Part shown: piece by piece, positions 9,060 to 18,187 of the stretch | Layout: every line of letters starts with the position of its first letter | How positions within the stretch are numbered: position 1 is the stretch's first letter | Origin: Oleispira sp963851095 | GTDB taxonomy: Bacteria > Pseudomonadota > Gammaproteobacteria > Pseudomonadales > Oceanobacteraceae | Reading direction: 5' to 3' | NCBI GenBank assembly: GCA_963851095.1 | Contig: CAWKOX010000010.1 | Span: 62,001-126,000, forward strand | Length of the DNA stretch: 64,000 nt | The notes under the pieces: model-generated | The model's input: only the letters and a program-made list of their open reading frames with translations | Database searches by the model: none | What the model was told of the DNA's origin: nothing | Made by a program: the position numbers and the translations under genes

Positions 9060-10139
9060 TTAAAAACCTTTAGATTCTAGTCGAACCTTTTGGTCTTCTA
9101 TTTGGGTCGGAGAACCAGCCCAAGTCGTCCAGCCAAGTTGAGATTGCATACCTAATTGAAATTGAGGTACGTGGTGCGATTTAAGCTCTAACTCAATATC
9201 CCAGTCGTATTCATCATTGCTGTATAGGCGAATCATTTCACGTAATTGCTGAAATAGATCGGTATTCGGTAATAGGCGATAAAATTCATCAATGCCCAGT
9301 GGGCCAATTTTGACGGTGAACTTATGCTGCGCATCAAAGACACGTTCACCTAAACTGGTATTAACACCTAGCTGATTATTATTTGAAAAAATACCAATGT
9401 TAAATTGATCTTCTTCAGACAGTTGTAGCCAGCCACCGGTCAATTGCTCTATTTCAACAGGAAGCTCTAAAAAGTCGAGAATTAAACTTTTTAAGCCATC
9501 AGCAGGGCGAGTCGCTAATGAAAAAAGTCCACTGCGGTACAGGCGATCCCATTTATTTTTATAAATAGACTGCGCAGATTGCTGTGTGCTTGCACTGGTA
9601 AGATCGTTAGTGTGCGCACTGCAATGATTATCTTCCAGTTGCGATAGCCCTGCTAGGGCCCCAATAAATAAGTCAAAATCATTATCGTCTGGCCGATCCA
9701 TCTCTATGCACGGCTGAATGTTCGCTTCTGCACGGTAAAACAAGCTGATCATGCGATGATGGAAAACATCCGCAAATCGCGAGAATGTAGGGTCATCATA
9801 CTGATACTCTCGACTATAAGCGTGTTCTGTCAAATGGTAAGGCATGGCCCCCATAGGACCAAAAAGACCAAAAGATAAGTTAAATAATTGATCTTTTTTA
9901 AAATCAGTATTGGCTGGAATAAAATGACTAAGGGGAGTGTGGGCAAACGCCATTGAAGGCTTTTGGCGTAATATAATATGCTCTTCTTTTGTCTTCCCTG
10001 CTTTGCCTATCTTGGGTGAATCAGAATACTTTGCATCGACAAAACGCAATGTATTAAACAAGCTAAAGCCAGTAGGGTCCTTTGTGATTTGTTTAAAAAA
10101 ACTCATAAAATCGGCTGACCTCCAACTTTGGGTGGCCAA
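9060..10139 (-). CDS. tssG: T6SS baseplate protein TssG
   Basis: 359 residues. The N-terminal W-R-S-A-D....D-P-T-G-F-S-L-F-N-T-L-R-F and later G-P-M-G-A-M-P-Y-H-L-T-E match the TssG (ImpH/VasB) family, including the characteristic G-P-x-G-x-[LM]-P block near residues 93-102. The middle F-Y-R-A-E-A (~155) and the C-terminal E-L-K....P-Q-F-Q-L-G....L-G-W-T-T-W are also typical. TssG joins two TssF copies and TssE to form the baseplate wedge. The start at 10139 overlaps the end of tssF by 37 bp; a second in-frame ATG at 10106 would reduce the overlap, but the longer form preserves the family N-terminus. Confidence 0.94.
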   Translation of the reverse strand: MATQSWRSADFMSFFKQITKDPTGFSLFNTLRFVDAKYSDSPKIGKAGKTKEEHIILRQKPSMAFAHTPLSHFIPANTDFKKDQLFNLSFGLFGPMGAMPYHLTEHAYSREYQYDDPTFSRFADVFHHRMISLFYRAEANIQPCIEMDRPDDNDFDLFIGALAGLSQLEDNHCSAHTNDLTSASTQQSAQSIYKNKWDRLYRSGLFSLATRPADGLKSLILDFLELPVEIEQLTGGWLQLSEEDQFNIGIFSNNNQLGVNTSLGERVFDAQHKFTVKIGPLGIDEFYRLLPNTDLFQQLREMIRLYSNDEYDWDIELELKSHHVPQFQLGMQSQLGWTTWAGSPTQIEDQKVRLESKGF

Positions 10140-11980
10140 GTATGAATCTTGCCACGCTGAGGCGAAATAAGCGTTAATTGAGTAAAGCTATTTATAGACA
10201 CGTATTTAGAAAAGAAACTTTCTAAAACAGCGCCCAACAAATAAATTCCTTGCCCTTCAAATCCACTCTCATCCACTTCTAATTCAATCCCAAGGCCGCG
10301 GCAATAGGCGACTTTATCGGAAAACATAAGCTGCCGATTGAGAGGTTTAGAGCGAATATTTTTAATCGCCTCAATTTGTTTCTCAATACTGGGATTTTGC
10401 ACGTTGGAATATAAACGAAGCAGCTGTCTTATCTTATCGGCACCCTCATCGTTATCGCACAATGATAGATAGTTAAGAGACAGCTGATTCACAAATTGCC
10501 AGCTAATTTCAGACGGTGCCTTTGCTTGTACAGGCGTTGAAGGCCCGGCAATGACTTTAATGCTGTCGACAGGCGCGCCAGACTCAAGCGTAAAATCGGT
10601 TTGACCTCGGCCAATGGGCATATGCAGCGGTAAATCACGATTAGTACACAGTAAATCAACGCCTAGCTGCTTTAGGTCAAACTGGTAGGGTGCATTATTG
10701 CTATCAACAATCGATAAATGAATTTCGCTGCCTAAGTAACTGTTTGATCGTGCCCCGATACGTTTTTGCTGGCTAGAATATTTTCTCGGCTTTCTAATGG
10801 TAGTGAAAAATCCAGAGTCTAAATGATCTTGGTTATGATCTTTGTGACCATAAAAGGGCAAGAAACTTTGCGTCGTTTGAGTGCCACTCTTATAACCATG
10901 AACCCCCTCAACCTGATAAATTTCAAAGTCCAGTGGTCGGGTGCGGTCAGGGCTTATGTGATATTGATACTGGCCTTTCTCTAAACGCACGCGCTCGCTA
11001 TGCTTTGGGAATAGATTAATGGCAGGAGAGCAAAATAGCTTAAATTGATCTTGTGTTGTCAGGGTCGTTAGTTCTGAGTGAGACTTATCGAGCAAAACAG
11101 TAATTTCTATATCGCTACCAGAAAAAGTACTCAAAAACTTTTGAAGGGCTGTGAACTTAAAGAAAAGAAAACGCTTAGGAAAAGTGAAATATTCCTGTAA
11201 TAAACGATACCCCTGAAAAGAACGATTAGGATAGGGCAATAAAGCCTCATCGTCTGAAAATCCAGATTGCTGAATATGTTCTGAACTAAAAAACTGACCA
11301 GGCTGCTCGGGTTTGCTTCTATCTTTAATGATAAAACCCAAGCCATTGGCAAATATTTGCTCATAGAGCTTCATGGGTAAATCATCTTCACCAGCGATAT
11401 GCAGCGTTAGCTCATCAATAGGCAGTTGTGAAAAATCTATACCGGGCTGAGTTGATAGCTGAAAACGAATACCCGCCTTACATTTTTCGGGGCCGTGCCA
11501 GCCTGCAGCAGACAGTGCAGAGTTACTAGAAAAATACTTAACACCCGAAAGCTCAATGGGCCATAACGTCGTTTGTTGGGTCGTACGGAACTGGCAAGGC
11601 GTTGCTTGTTTGTCGGTACCAATTCTACTCCACATTTGGGTATGCTTATCGATATCAAAACCAGAAAGCAGTGATCCTTCACCGACGATCGGAGAAAATT
11701 GTACAATGGCACAAGACGGCGTTTGCGCTTGGTAGTGAGGATAGATGATGTTCATCAGCTGTTGCGTAAGCTCTGGATGCTTCGCATCAATTTTGAGCTG
11801 AACACGAGCTGCCATAAAGGCAAAGCCTTCAAGTAATCTTTCTACATAAGGGTCAGCAACTTCAAGGGTTTCTAAACCCAGTCGACCTGCAATTTTAGGG
11901 TACTGAACGCTGAACTCTTGTGCGGTTTCCCGAATGTGTCTAAGTTCTTTGTTGTAATATTTAAGAAAATTTTCGTTCAC
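10103..11980 (-). CDS. tssF: T6SS baseplate protein TssF
   Basis: 625 residues, near the usual ~590-620. The N-terminus is canonical: L-K-Y-Y-N-K-E-L-R-H-I-R, then F-S-V-Q-Y-P-K-I-A-G-R-L, and D-P-Y-V-E-R-L-L-E-G-F-A-F (residues ~43-55), followed by P-E-L-T-Q-Q-L-M-N-I-I-Y-P-H-Y. The C-terminus has G-I-E-L-E-V-D-E-x-x-F-E-G-x-G-x-Y-L-L-G, a VasA/ImpG hallmark. TssF is the major wedge subunit. It lies between tssE (20 bp upstream) and tssG (overlapping), giving a tssE-tssF-tssG transcript. Confidence 0.95.
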   Translation of the reverse strand: MNENFLKYYNKELRHIRETAQEFSVQYPKIAGRLGLETLEVADPYVERLLEGFAFMAARVQLKIDAKHPELTQQLMNIIYPHYQAQTPSCAIVQFSPIVGEGSLLSGFDIDKHTQMWSRIGTDKQATPCQFRTTQQTTLWPIELSGVKYFSSNSALSAAGWHGPEKCKAGIRFQLSTQPGIDFSQLPIDELTLHIAGEDDLPMKLYEQIFANGLGFIIKDRSKPEQPGQFFSSEHIQQSGFSDDEALLPYPNRSFQGYRLLQEYFTFPKRFLFFKFTALQKFLSTFSGSDIEITVLLDKSHSELTTLTTQDQFKLFCSPAINLFPKHSERVRLEKGQYQYHISPDRTRPLDFEIYQVEGVHGYKSGTQTTQSFLPFYGHKDHNQDHLDSGFFTTIRKPRKYSSQQKRIGARSNSYLGSEIHLSIVDSNNAPYQFDLKQLGVDLLCTNRDLPLHMPIGRGQTDFTLESGAPVDSIKVIAGPSTPVQAKAPSEISWQFVNQLSLNYLSLCDNDEGADKIRQLLRLYSNVQNPSIEKQIEAIKNIRSKPLNRQLMFSDKVAYCRGLGIELEVDESGFEGQGIYLLGAVLESFFSKYVSINSFTQLTLISPQRGKIHTWPPKVGGQPIL

Positions 11981-12000
11981 GGTATTAGCTCGCCGCCAAA

Positions 12001-12504
12001 TTAGTTTGTTTGAATAACATTGACGCTGCCTGTTTCTAAATCAATTTCGGTTTTAAGCATTAGCATAAGAGGAATTGGGATTGCCCAAATCTGACCTTCA
12101 ATTTTGAATACTATTGCGTGGTTACTCGATTTTTCAGTATCACGGGTCATGTTCACTTTAAGCGTATCTTTTAGAATGCGTGGTTCAAAGTTAAGAATGG
12201 CCTGGCGGATTTGTCGCTCAGCTTGATGGATATCAATGTTGTGCATTGAAAACCCCGTTAACCCAGAAATGCCGTAGTTAACAACAGAGCTCGGTACTTC
12301 AGAAAAATCGTCAAGCTCGGTATTCCCTTCCATGTGGTGAGTATTGAGCAGATGGCTAATATCGCGAATAACGCACTCTCGCAGCTTAGTAATATTCATA
12401 ATGCGCTTGTCGCGTGATTCATTGCGTTGTTCAGGATTATCATCGATCAAGCGATCTAGTAGCGACGGCTGAAGTTTTTCGCGGGTATTACTGTTTAATG
12501 CCAC
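12001..12504 (-). CDS. tssE: T6SS baseplate protein TssE (gp25-like lysozyme-family)
   Basis: 167 residues. An N-terminal P-S-L-L-D-R-L-I-D-D is followed by a gp25-like domain: L-R-E-C-V-I-R-D-I-S-H-L-L-N, S-S-V-V-N-Y-G-I-S-G-L (residues ~72-82) and the conserved F-E-P-R-I (~111-115), the EPR motif of the T4 gp25/TssE family. The C-terminal strand I-D-L-E-T-G-S-V is also typical. TssE helps start sheath assembly on the baseplate. It is first in the reverse block and diverges from vgrG across a 200-bp AT-rich interval that presumably holds both promoters. Confidence 0.93.
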   Translation of the reverse strand: MALNSNTREKLQPSLLDRLIDDNPEQRNESRDKRIMNITKLRECVIRDISHLLNTHHMEGNTELDDFSEVPSSVVNYGISGLTGFSMHNIDIHQAERQIRQAILNFEPRILKDTLKVNMTRDTEKSSNHAIVFKIEGQIWAIPIPLMLMLKTEIDLETGSVNVIQTN

Positions 12505-12704
12505 TATCTTTCCCTAAAGGTAATCATTAAAAAGTACCAGTTATATTTCTAAAATTAATACAAAAGGCTTATAAAATAATCTTAAAAACAGATGATTTAT
12601 AAGCTAATAAGATCGTTCAATAATATTTGAAATATAGTATCATTAATAATATTGAAGTAAGTAAAAAATATTTATTATACATATCTTCCAGGGAAGGAAT
12701 TAAA
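12505..12704. promoter_or_regulatory. AT-rich divergent intergenic region between tssE and vgrG
   Basis: About 200 bp of very AT-rich DNA between two divergent starts. The vgrG side ends in a good AAGGAA ribosome-binding site just before the ATG at 12705. No clear operator dyad was recognised. It should contain the promoters of both tssEFG and the vgrG-effector genes. Confidence 0.5.
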
Positions 12705-14772
12705 ATGAGCTTTTTTGACAATCGCGAGATAGAAATCATTGCGACTAATTCTATTGGTAGCTTCGATAACGATCTTTGTTATGCTAGAGTTCAATAGTGA
12801 CGAGTCATTCAATGCTCTTTTTCAACATCGACTTACTACGCTTTGTAAAAATAATGAGCTAGACCTGAAGTCTCTGCTGGGCACAACTATTTCTGTAAAG
12901 GTGCAAGGGCATCATTTAGTTGGGGCTAAGTATTTTCATGGACATGTCATGGCTATTAGTCACCGTGGGTGGCAGGGGCGCTTTGCCAAATATGAGATTG
13001 AATTGGCACCTTGGTTTGGCTTTTTAGATAAGACTAAAGACTGTCGAATTTTTCAACATAAAAGTGTCGTTGACATCTTTACTGAGATTTTTGAAGAAAA
13101 TGGATTTTCAGATTATAAAATCAATTTAAGTGATACGTATGCGCCCATAGAATACTGTGTTCAGTATCGCGAATCTGATATGAATTTTGTCAATCGACTG
13201 TTGGAGCAAGAAGGTATTTACTACCACTTTGAACAGCTTGAAAATAAACACATTTTAGTACTTAGTGACTCACCGAGTGCTCACGAATTAATTCCAGGTT
13301 GTCAAAATCTACCTTTCTACCCACCAGGCTCGGTTGTTCGCGACGAAAATTTTATTGAAGCGTGGAGTAATAGTGTTTCGGTAGGATCAGGCAGCTTCGC
13401 ATTAAATGCATTTGATTTTGAAAAACCTAGAGCGGGGTTAGAAACCCGTATTTCTATCGCGCAAGATCACGATCATGCAAACATGGAGGTGTATGACTAC
13501 CAAAATGGTTATACCCTTCGCGAGGATGGCACGCGTTACGCACAGTTAAGAATGGAACAGCTTCATAGTGCAACGCAATCTTTTCAAGGAACCAGTAATT
13601 GCCCTTATTTACATGCAGGTGGTTTGTTTAATATCTCTAAACACCCTGTTGAAGATAATAATGGAGAGTATTTATTAACAAAAGTCTATTATTATATTTC
13701 TACTGGGCAGTATGAAACGGGAGACCCTCAAAATGTTCAGATGGAAGTACGGTTCTCTTGTATCCCAAGTCAAACACAATACCGCCCACCTCTGTATTCA
13801 CAATCTCCAACCATTGCTGGCCACCAAACTGCCATAGTCGTAGGCCCAGAAGGTGAAGAAATATGGACCGACGAATACGGCCGTGTGAAATTACACTTCC
13901 ATTGGGATCGCTACAGCGAACGAAACGAAAACAGTTCGTGCTGGGTGCGAGTATCACAACTATGGGCTGGCGGTAATTGGGGTTCTGTCTTTACCCCGCG
14001 CATGGGGCAAGAAGTGATTGTTGATTTTATCGAGGGCAACCCTGATAAACCGATGATTGTTGGCCGTGTGTACAATGCCGACAATATGCCTCCGTATGCG
14101 CTACCTGAAAATCAAAATCAAAGTGGTATCAAAACCCGCAGCACTAAAGGTGGCTCGGTTGAGACATTCAACGAACTGCGTTTTGACGATACGTTAGGTT
14201 CTGAAACACTCACAATACACGCTGAAAAAGATCAGAACCTCAGTGTCGAGAATGATGAAAGTCATTTTGTTGGTAACGATCGCACAGACGAAGTCATTAA
14301 CGATGAAACCATCACCATTGGTCATGACCGTACTGAAAAAGTAGGTAACGACGAAATAGTCGAAGTTGTTAACGATCGCTCACAGACCGTAGGCAATGAC
14401 GAAAACCTAACTGTTAACAACAACCGCACACACACCATCGCGACTGACGAAACACTGTCGGTAGGGAATAACCGCGTAACGGATGTTGTCACTGACGATA
14501 CCACTAATATTGGTGCTAATTACACCATGACTGTAGGTGCTGATGAACAGCGTGATATTGGCGCTAATCGCACAACCTCTGTAGGCACTGCAGAAATACT
14601 AGATGTTGGCAAAACAATTACCGTGCAAGCAGGGGATGAGATTGTCTTTAAAGCAGGTTCTGCGCAAATTACTTTAAGTAAAAATGGCGACATTTCAATT
14701 AAAGGCGCGAACATCACGGTTGAAGGTTCGGGTAATGTCATTATTAAAGGCAGCAAAGTTCAACAGAACTAG
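12705..14772 (+). CDS. vgrG: T6SS spike protein VgrG (TssI), apparent +1 frameshift near codon 30
   Basis: The start with a proper ribosome-binding site is the ATG at 12705, but that frame ends after 30 codons at TAG-TGA (12795). The rest runs in the next frame to 14772. Dropping one base around 12792-12797 gives a continuous V-Q-S-D-E-S-F-N-A-L-F-Q-H-R-L reading, as expected for a VgrG N-terminus; otherwise the long frame must begin at a TTG (12739) without a good Shine-Dalgarno. The body is typical: gp27-like head with Y-R-E-S-D-M-N-F-V-N-R-L-L-E-Q-E-G-I-Y, gp5-type OB fold with D-E-Y-G-R-V-K-L-H-F-H-W-D-R, and N-W-G-S-V-F-T-P-R-M-G-Q-E-V. A C-terminal beta-prism follows with many ~8-residue [GN]-N-D-[RE]-[TS]-x-x-V repeats. 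It ends without an effector extension. Downstream genes are candidate cargo. Confidence 0.9.
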
Positions 14773-14802
14773 CCGCTGATACAAGGATTGTAGGAATTAT
14801 TA

Positions 14803-16635
14803 ATGGCCGATATATACAAAGGGACAAGTGGTAATAACCGCTATCTAGTAATGACTGAGCATGATGCTCGACGATCAATGAATTCTCAGCCGAATTTAAA
14901 TTTTTATCGCTGTAATCTACAGGGCGCATTTAATGAAGTTTTAGAGGGTATGCCCCCTAGGCCCAAAATTGAATTCTGCTTTAAACTTAATATTCATTGG
15001 GATACGTATGATGTTTTTTTGCGTAAACAGTTTGAAGCTAATAATCTACAGATGTATTTTACGGGTGCTTCTCATTACACCTCGCCTAATAATAAATTAG
15101 CGGAAGACAATGAAAGTGCACTTTATCTTGCTCCTGCAATTTATGGGCTCGAATACTACGGTGTTAAATACTACAACTTCACCTCAAACCCAGAAGCCTC
15201 GAAGCAATACATAGAACGCTTTAACTTAGATGAAGTAAGAGTAGAGAAGCTGGTACAAAATTTTTATACCAATACCGGCAGTATGTATGTTAATGGCGCA
15301 CCGATGTTTCCATTGTCACAGCACTACCAAAATCATCTGATTAAGTTATTAGTTGATGGCGACGCGATTATCATCGAAAAACCTAAGTCATTATTTGTGC
15401 CATTCCAAGAAGTTATTTCATCTGCGGTAGCGGTGGGTGTACTGAAATCAAACCAAGTCGATGATACGTGCCAGCCTATTGAAGTTTTTATTATTAAATG
15501 TGAGCATTTTGGAAAAGGGCGTAAGTTTCAATTAGACGTAATTAATAACGAACCTAATCTTAATGGTAGTCAGCATGTACTTCAGGTTGTCGCTCAAACT
15601 GATAAGCCTGAAACAATCACCATTGAATATGATAAACCAAACTGTACGAATGGCGATAAATCTTGCCCGAGTATCGTGGTAGATGGTGGTGAGTATTCTA
15701 ATCAGGATATTACGAAATCACCTTTTAAATTATTAGCTAAACCTTATAAAAAAAATGAAGATTTAAGCTTTTGGGATTTTTTACAAACTTACTTCCTTCC
15801 TGATCTTAGAGATTTGCAACCTGAAGTATATTCTATTAATGCAGTAGGATGCTCCGATGTTTCAGGCCATAAAGGGCTTGTTCATTGCTTTCCAACGTTT
15901 GAGTGGAAAGGAAAGGTTGAAGCTGGAATGGAGCATAAGTATAACGAAGTCGGTTTACTGGAAGATCGAAAATTCACCATTGGTGGAGAAATTGAATACA
16001 TACGCAATGGCAACTCTACCAAGTTTGGTGGTAAAAGTACCAGCAGTTCGAACAAAGAGGTTAGCTTTCCTAAATTAGAATCTATGTTGACATCCATAGT
16101 CTCTAGTCTTGATGATATTAAAAACAAAAACCAAGAACTTGCGTTGAATAAGGCAGGTAAAACACTGTCAAACTTCAAAGAAGATTCAGGTTCAGATGAC
16201 CTTATAAATGTTACTGTCACACCACCTAAAATCGCCTTAGGTGGTGGGCTTAAGTTGGCTGAGAGTTCGAGTACTGGTGAAGTCGGCATGGCTGGCGAGG
16301 TGGCTTTAGAGTTGGCTCCCTTAATTGGTATGAAGGTTGATACTGATTTACTAGATTGGCTAATAATGACATTTAGTGGCGGCTTAGGTACCTTTTTATT
16401 AAAAGTTAAGGGGCTTGCATCAAGATCTAAAGCAAAAATGGCTGAAATTGAAAATAGTGGTGTACTTAATTCAGCCGCTAAAAAGGAAATGGCTGAACAG
16501 TTAAAGGACAAAGAAGGTAAAGCCATCTTTGACGCAGAGCTTTATGTTAAGTTTATAGCCGAAGGCAGTATTGCCGCTAAATGGAATGGAACAAAAGCGG
16601 TTGATAATAGTTGGATGAACAAGTTCGTGGTGTGA
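14803..16635 (+). CDS. Unrecognised protein, candidate VgrG-linked T6SS cargo
   Basis: 610 residues, starting 30 bp after vgrG with AAGGA upstream of the ATG. I do not recognise the family. Visible features: no signal peptide; an N-terminal ~230 residues rich in aromatic residues (several YY and Y-F pairs, e.g. L-E-Y-Y-G-V-K-Y-Y); a middle part with four cysteines in K-P-N-C-T-N-G-D-K-S-C-P and V-G-C-S-D; and a C-terminal part with G-E-V-A-L-E-L-A-P-L-I-G, a hydrophobic stretch I-M-T-F-S-G-G-L-G-T-F-L-L, and a lysine-rich helix. Position directly behind vgrG, no export signal and a hydrophobic C-terminal segment make it a candidate T6SS effector or effector carrier. This is inference from context. 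It could also be the front half of a formerly longer protein continued by the next gene. Confidence 0.6.
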   Translation: MADIYKGTSGNNRYLVMTEHDARRSMNSQPNLNFYRCNLQGAFNEVLEGMPPRPKIEFCFKLNIHWDTYDVFLRKQFEANNLQMYFTGASHYTSPNNKLAEDNESALYLAPAIYGLEYYGVKYYNFTSNPEASKQYIERFNLDEVRVEKLVQNFYTNTGSMYVNGAPMFPLSQHYQNHLIKLLVDGDAIIIEKPKSLFVPFQEVISSAVAVGVLKSNQVDDTCQPIEVFIIKCEHFGKGRKFQLDVINNEPNLNGSQHVLQVVAQTDKPETITIEYDKPNCTNGDKSCPSIVVDGGEYSNQDITKSPFKLLAKPYKKNEDLSFWDFLQTYFLPDLRDLQPEVYSINAVGCSDVSGHKGLVHCFPTFEWKGKVEAGMEHKYNEVGLLEDRKFTIGGEIEYIRNGNSTKFGGKSTSSSNKEVSFPKLESMLTSIVSSLDDIKNKNQELALNKAGKTLSNFKEDSGSDDLINVTVTPPKIALGGGLKLAESSSTGEVGMAGEVALELAPLIGMKVDTDLLDWLIMTFSGGLGTFLLKVKGLASRSKAKMAEIENSGVLNSAAKKEMAEQLKDKEGKAIFDAELYVKFIAEGSIAAKWNGTKAVDNSWMNKFVV

Positions 16636-16670
16636 TAAACCAGCTAGGAAGGGTTACAGAAGGGGAGGCT

Positions 16671-17798
16671 ATGAGCGATACGATATACGATAAGAACTTT
16701 AATTTTAGATGGTATAAATCGCTCATGTTCTTAACAACCCTAGGGATGAATGGGAATACTTTTAGTGTGTTATCTGAAAATATTAAAAATGAAGATGCAT
16801 ATGGTAAAAGCTTATACATTATGCAGGCATCTGCAGATACCTTGTATACCGTCACTTTAGCCCGCAATGGGTTCTGCAATATGTTTGGCAAGGGGTTTAC
16901 TAACTACGTTGACGGTGTTAATCCTGGTGGTAAGGCGTTCACTGAATTGCTAGGAGAGGGCGCAGCCCGATATGTGGCCGCGGTTGCCATGCTATTTTCC
17001 ATGCGGTCAGCCATGCAGCAATATCAATTAGGCAATAACGATAGTGCGGCCTTCGATTTGGCTATGGGTCTCAATAACTTGCATATCCAACTGGCATATG
17101 CGGCTAAAAGTGGGGTTGGACGGGGTGTATTAACCGGTGTTCTAGGAAAAATATCAGGTAGAAGTGTCGGTTCTCGGATTGCCTTGTATGCTATTGGTGC
17201 TACTTTTGGTTCGATTGCTTTAGGTGTGGCATCTGTCATTGGTGCGTGCTTGGTTGTTTATGATACTGTTGATGGCATTCAAGATAGTAATAGAACAGGC
17301 TTATATCGATTATTTCATCATTATTTAACGGCTATCAATAAATCTCAAATCCCGACTTTAAATGATAAACATTGTCACGAGCTGTATACCGGTGATCAAC
17401 TTCCAACGGGCAGCAATGGACTGTTTAAAGAAATTAAAAATATCAGTGATAACAATCTTCTTGATTTTGATAATGATGTTGCTGATTGGGATAGTATCGA
17501 TGATTACAAGTTCGGTAATCTCAGCTGGCGAGCCGTCGTGCCATTGTATTTACAGGGTTATTCAATACAATCAATTAACTCAATGGTGAAGCTGGAATTT
17601 TCCACCACCGAGCAGTCAAGACTCAGCGACAGGAATGACGCACATAAGGTACGTTTCACCGTAGAAAATCCTGAAGACATTATTAAGTATTATGAATTTA
17701 TGGCGGACCCCGATGTTAAAGCGAAAAAGATGCTCAGTGGTCGCAGTATGGGCGATATAGCGGCGGAGCTGGAAAGAATAGAGAAAGAAATCAATTAA
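16671..17798 (+). CDS. Unrecognised membrane-active protein, candidate T6SS effector
   Basis: I place the start at the ATG at 16671 because it follows an excellent AGGGGAGG ribosome-binding site; the frame also has a TTG at 16611, directly after a TAG. The product is 375 residues with no recognised family. It has hydrophobic helices near A-A-R-Y-V-A-A-V-A-M-L-F and a long pair around I-A-L-Y-A-I-G-A-T-F-G-S-I-A-L-G-V-A-S-V-I-G-A, the helical-hairpin type seen in pore-forming toxins. The C-terminal ~70 residues (M-V-K-L-E-F...M-G-D-I-A-A-E-L) are repeated almost exactly in the next open frame. Context (second gene behind vgrG) suggests cargo; a pore-forming role is a guess from hydrophobicity only. 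Confidence 0.6.
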   Translation: MSDTIYDKNFNFRWYKSLMFLTTLGMNGNTFSVLSENIKNEDAYGKSLYIMQASADTLYTVTLARNGFCNMFGKGFTNYVDGVNPGGKAFTELLGEGAARYVAAVAMLFSMRSAMQQYQLGNNDSAAFDLAMGLNNLHIQLAYAAKSGVGRGVLTGVLGKISGRSVGSRIALYAIGATFGSIALGVASVIGACLVVYDTVDGIQDSNRTGLYRLFHHYLTAINKSQIPTLNDKHCHELYTGDQLPTGSNGLFKEIKNISDNNLLDFDNDVADWDSIDDYKFGNLSWRAVVPLYLQGYSIQSINSMVKLEFSTTEQSRLSDRNDAHKVRFTVENPEDIIKYYEFMADPDVKAKKMLSGRSMGDIAAELERIEKEIN

Positions 17799-17990
17799 CT
17801 CAATGGTGAAGCTGGAATTTGCCACCACCGAGCAGTCAAGACTCAACGACAGGAATGAAGCACATAAGGTCCGTTTCACCGTAGAGAATATTGAGGAAAT
17901 TATTAAGTATTACGAATTTATGGCGGATCCCGATGTTAAAGTGAAAAAGATGCTCAGTGGTCGCAGTATGGGCGATATAGCGGCGGAGCT
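17571..17990 (+). repeat. Tandem ~200-bp duplication of the effector C-terminal module
   Basis: Units 17571-17770 and 17791-17990 begin TCAATTAACTCAATGGTGAA and end GCGATATAGCGGCGGAGCT. They are highly similar with scattered, partly silent differences, and lie 220 bp apart. Because 220 is not a multiple of 3, the second unit is in another frame and has its own ATG. After the units the sequences diverge completely (E-R-I-E-K-E-I-N-stop versus A-K-G-E-F-M-P-A...). Confidence 0.93.
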
Positions 17991-18177
17991 CGCGAAAGGT
18001 GAATTTATGCCAGCGCAAGGCACGACAGAGGAATTAACCGTTGTGATTGATGGGAAAGAAAAAATAATTTCATTTGACCACCTGTACTTTAGACAAAAGC
18101 AAACTAAAAACGGATTAAACTGGGAAGATTTAAATAAACAAAGCCATGAACTCTATAAGCCGAATTACTATGTTTAA
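17803..18177 (+). CDS. Orphan C-terminal module, duplicated tail of the preceding gene
   Basis: 124 residues. The first ~67 repeat the last part of the preceding protein (M-V-K-L-E-F-x-T-T-E-Q-S-R-L through M-G-D-I-A-A-E-L), then a different 57-residue tail follows (ending S-H-E-L-Y-K-P-N-Y-Y-V). The ATG is only 4 bp after the TAA of the upstream gene and has no visible ribosome-binding site, so translation would need termination-reinitiation. It looks like the displaced original C-terminus of the upstream gene, comparable in form to orphan toxin tips in Rhs/CDI loci. Whether it is expressed is uncertain. No function is assigned. Confidence 0.55.
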   Translation: MVKLEFATTEQSRLNDRNEAHKVRFTVENIEEIIKYYEFMADPDVKVKKMLSGRSMGDIAAELAKGEFMPAQGTTEELTVVIDGKEKIISFDHLYFRQKQTKNGLNWEDLNKQSHELYKPNYYV

Positions 18178-18187
18178 TAACCGTATT

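Noticed and set aside
12780..12800. Programmed +1 frameshift in vgrG like that in prfB
   Set aside because: The shift point is followed by two consecutive stops (TAG TGA), has no internal Shine-Dalgarno like AGGGGG at the right distance, and no such mechanism is known for VgrG. A plain indel is simpler.
16600..16680. The 610-aa and following ORFs as one gene broken by a frameshift
   Set aside because: The second frame has a TAG immediately upstream at 16608 and a very good ribosome-binding site before the ATG at 16671, so two separate genes fit better; fusion in an ancestor remains possible.
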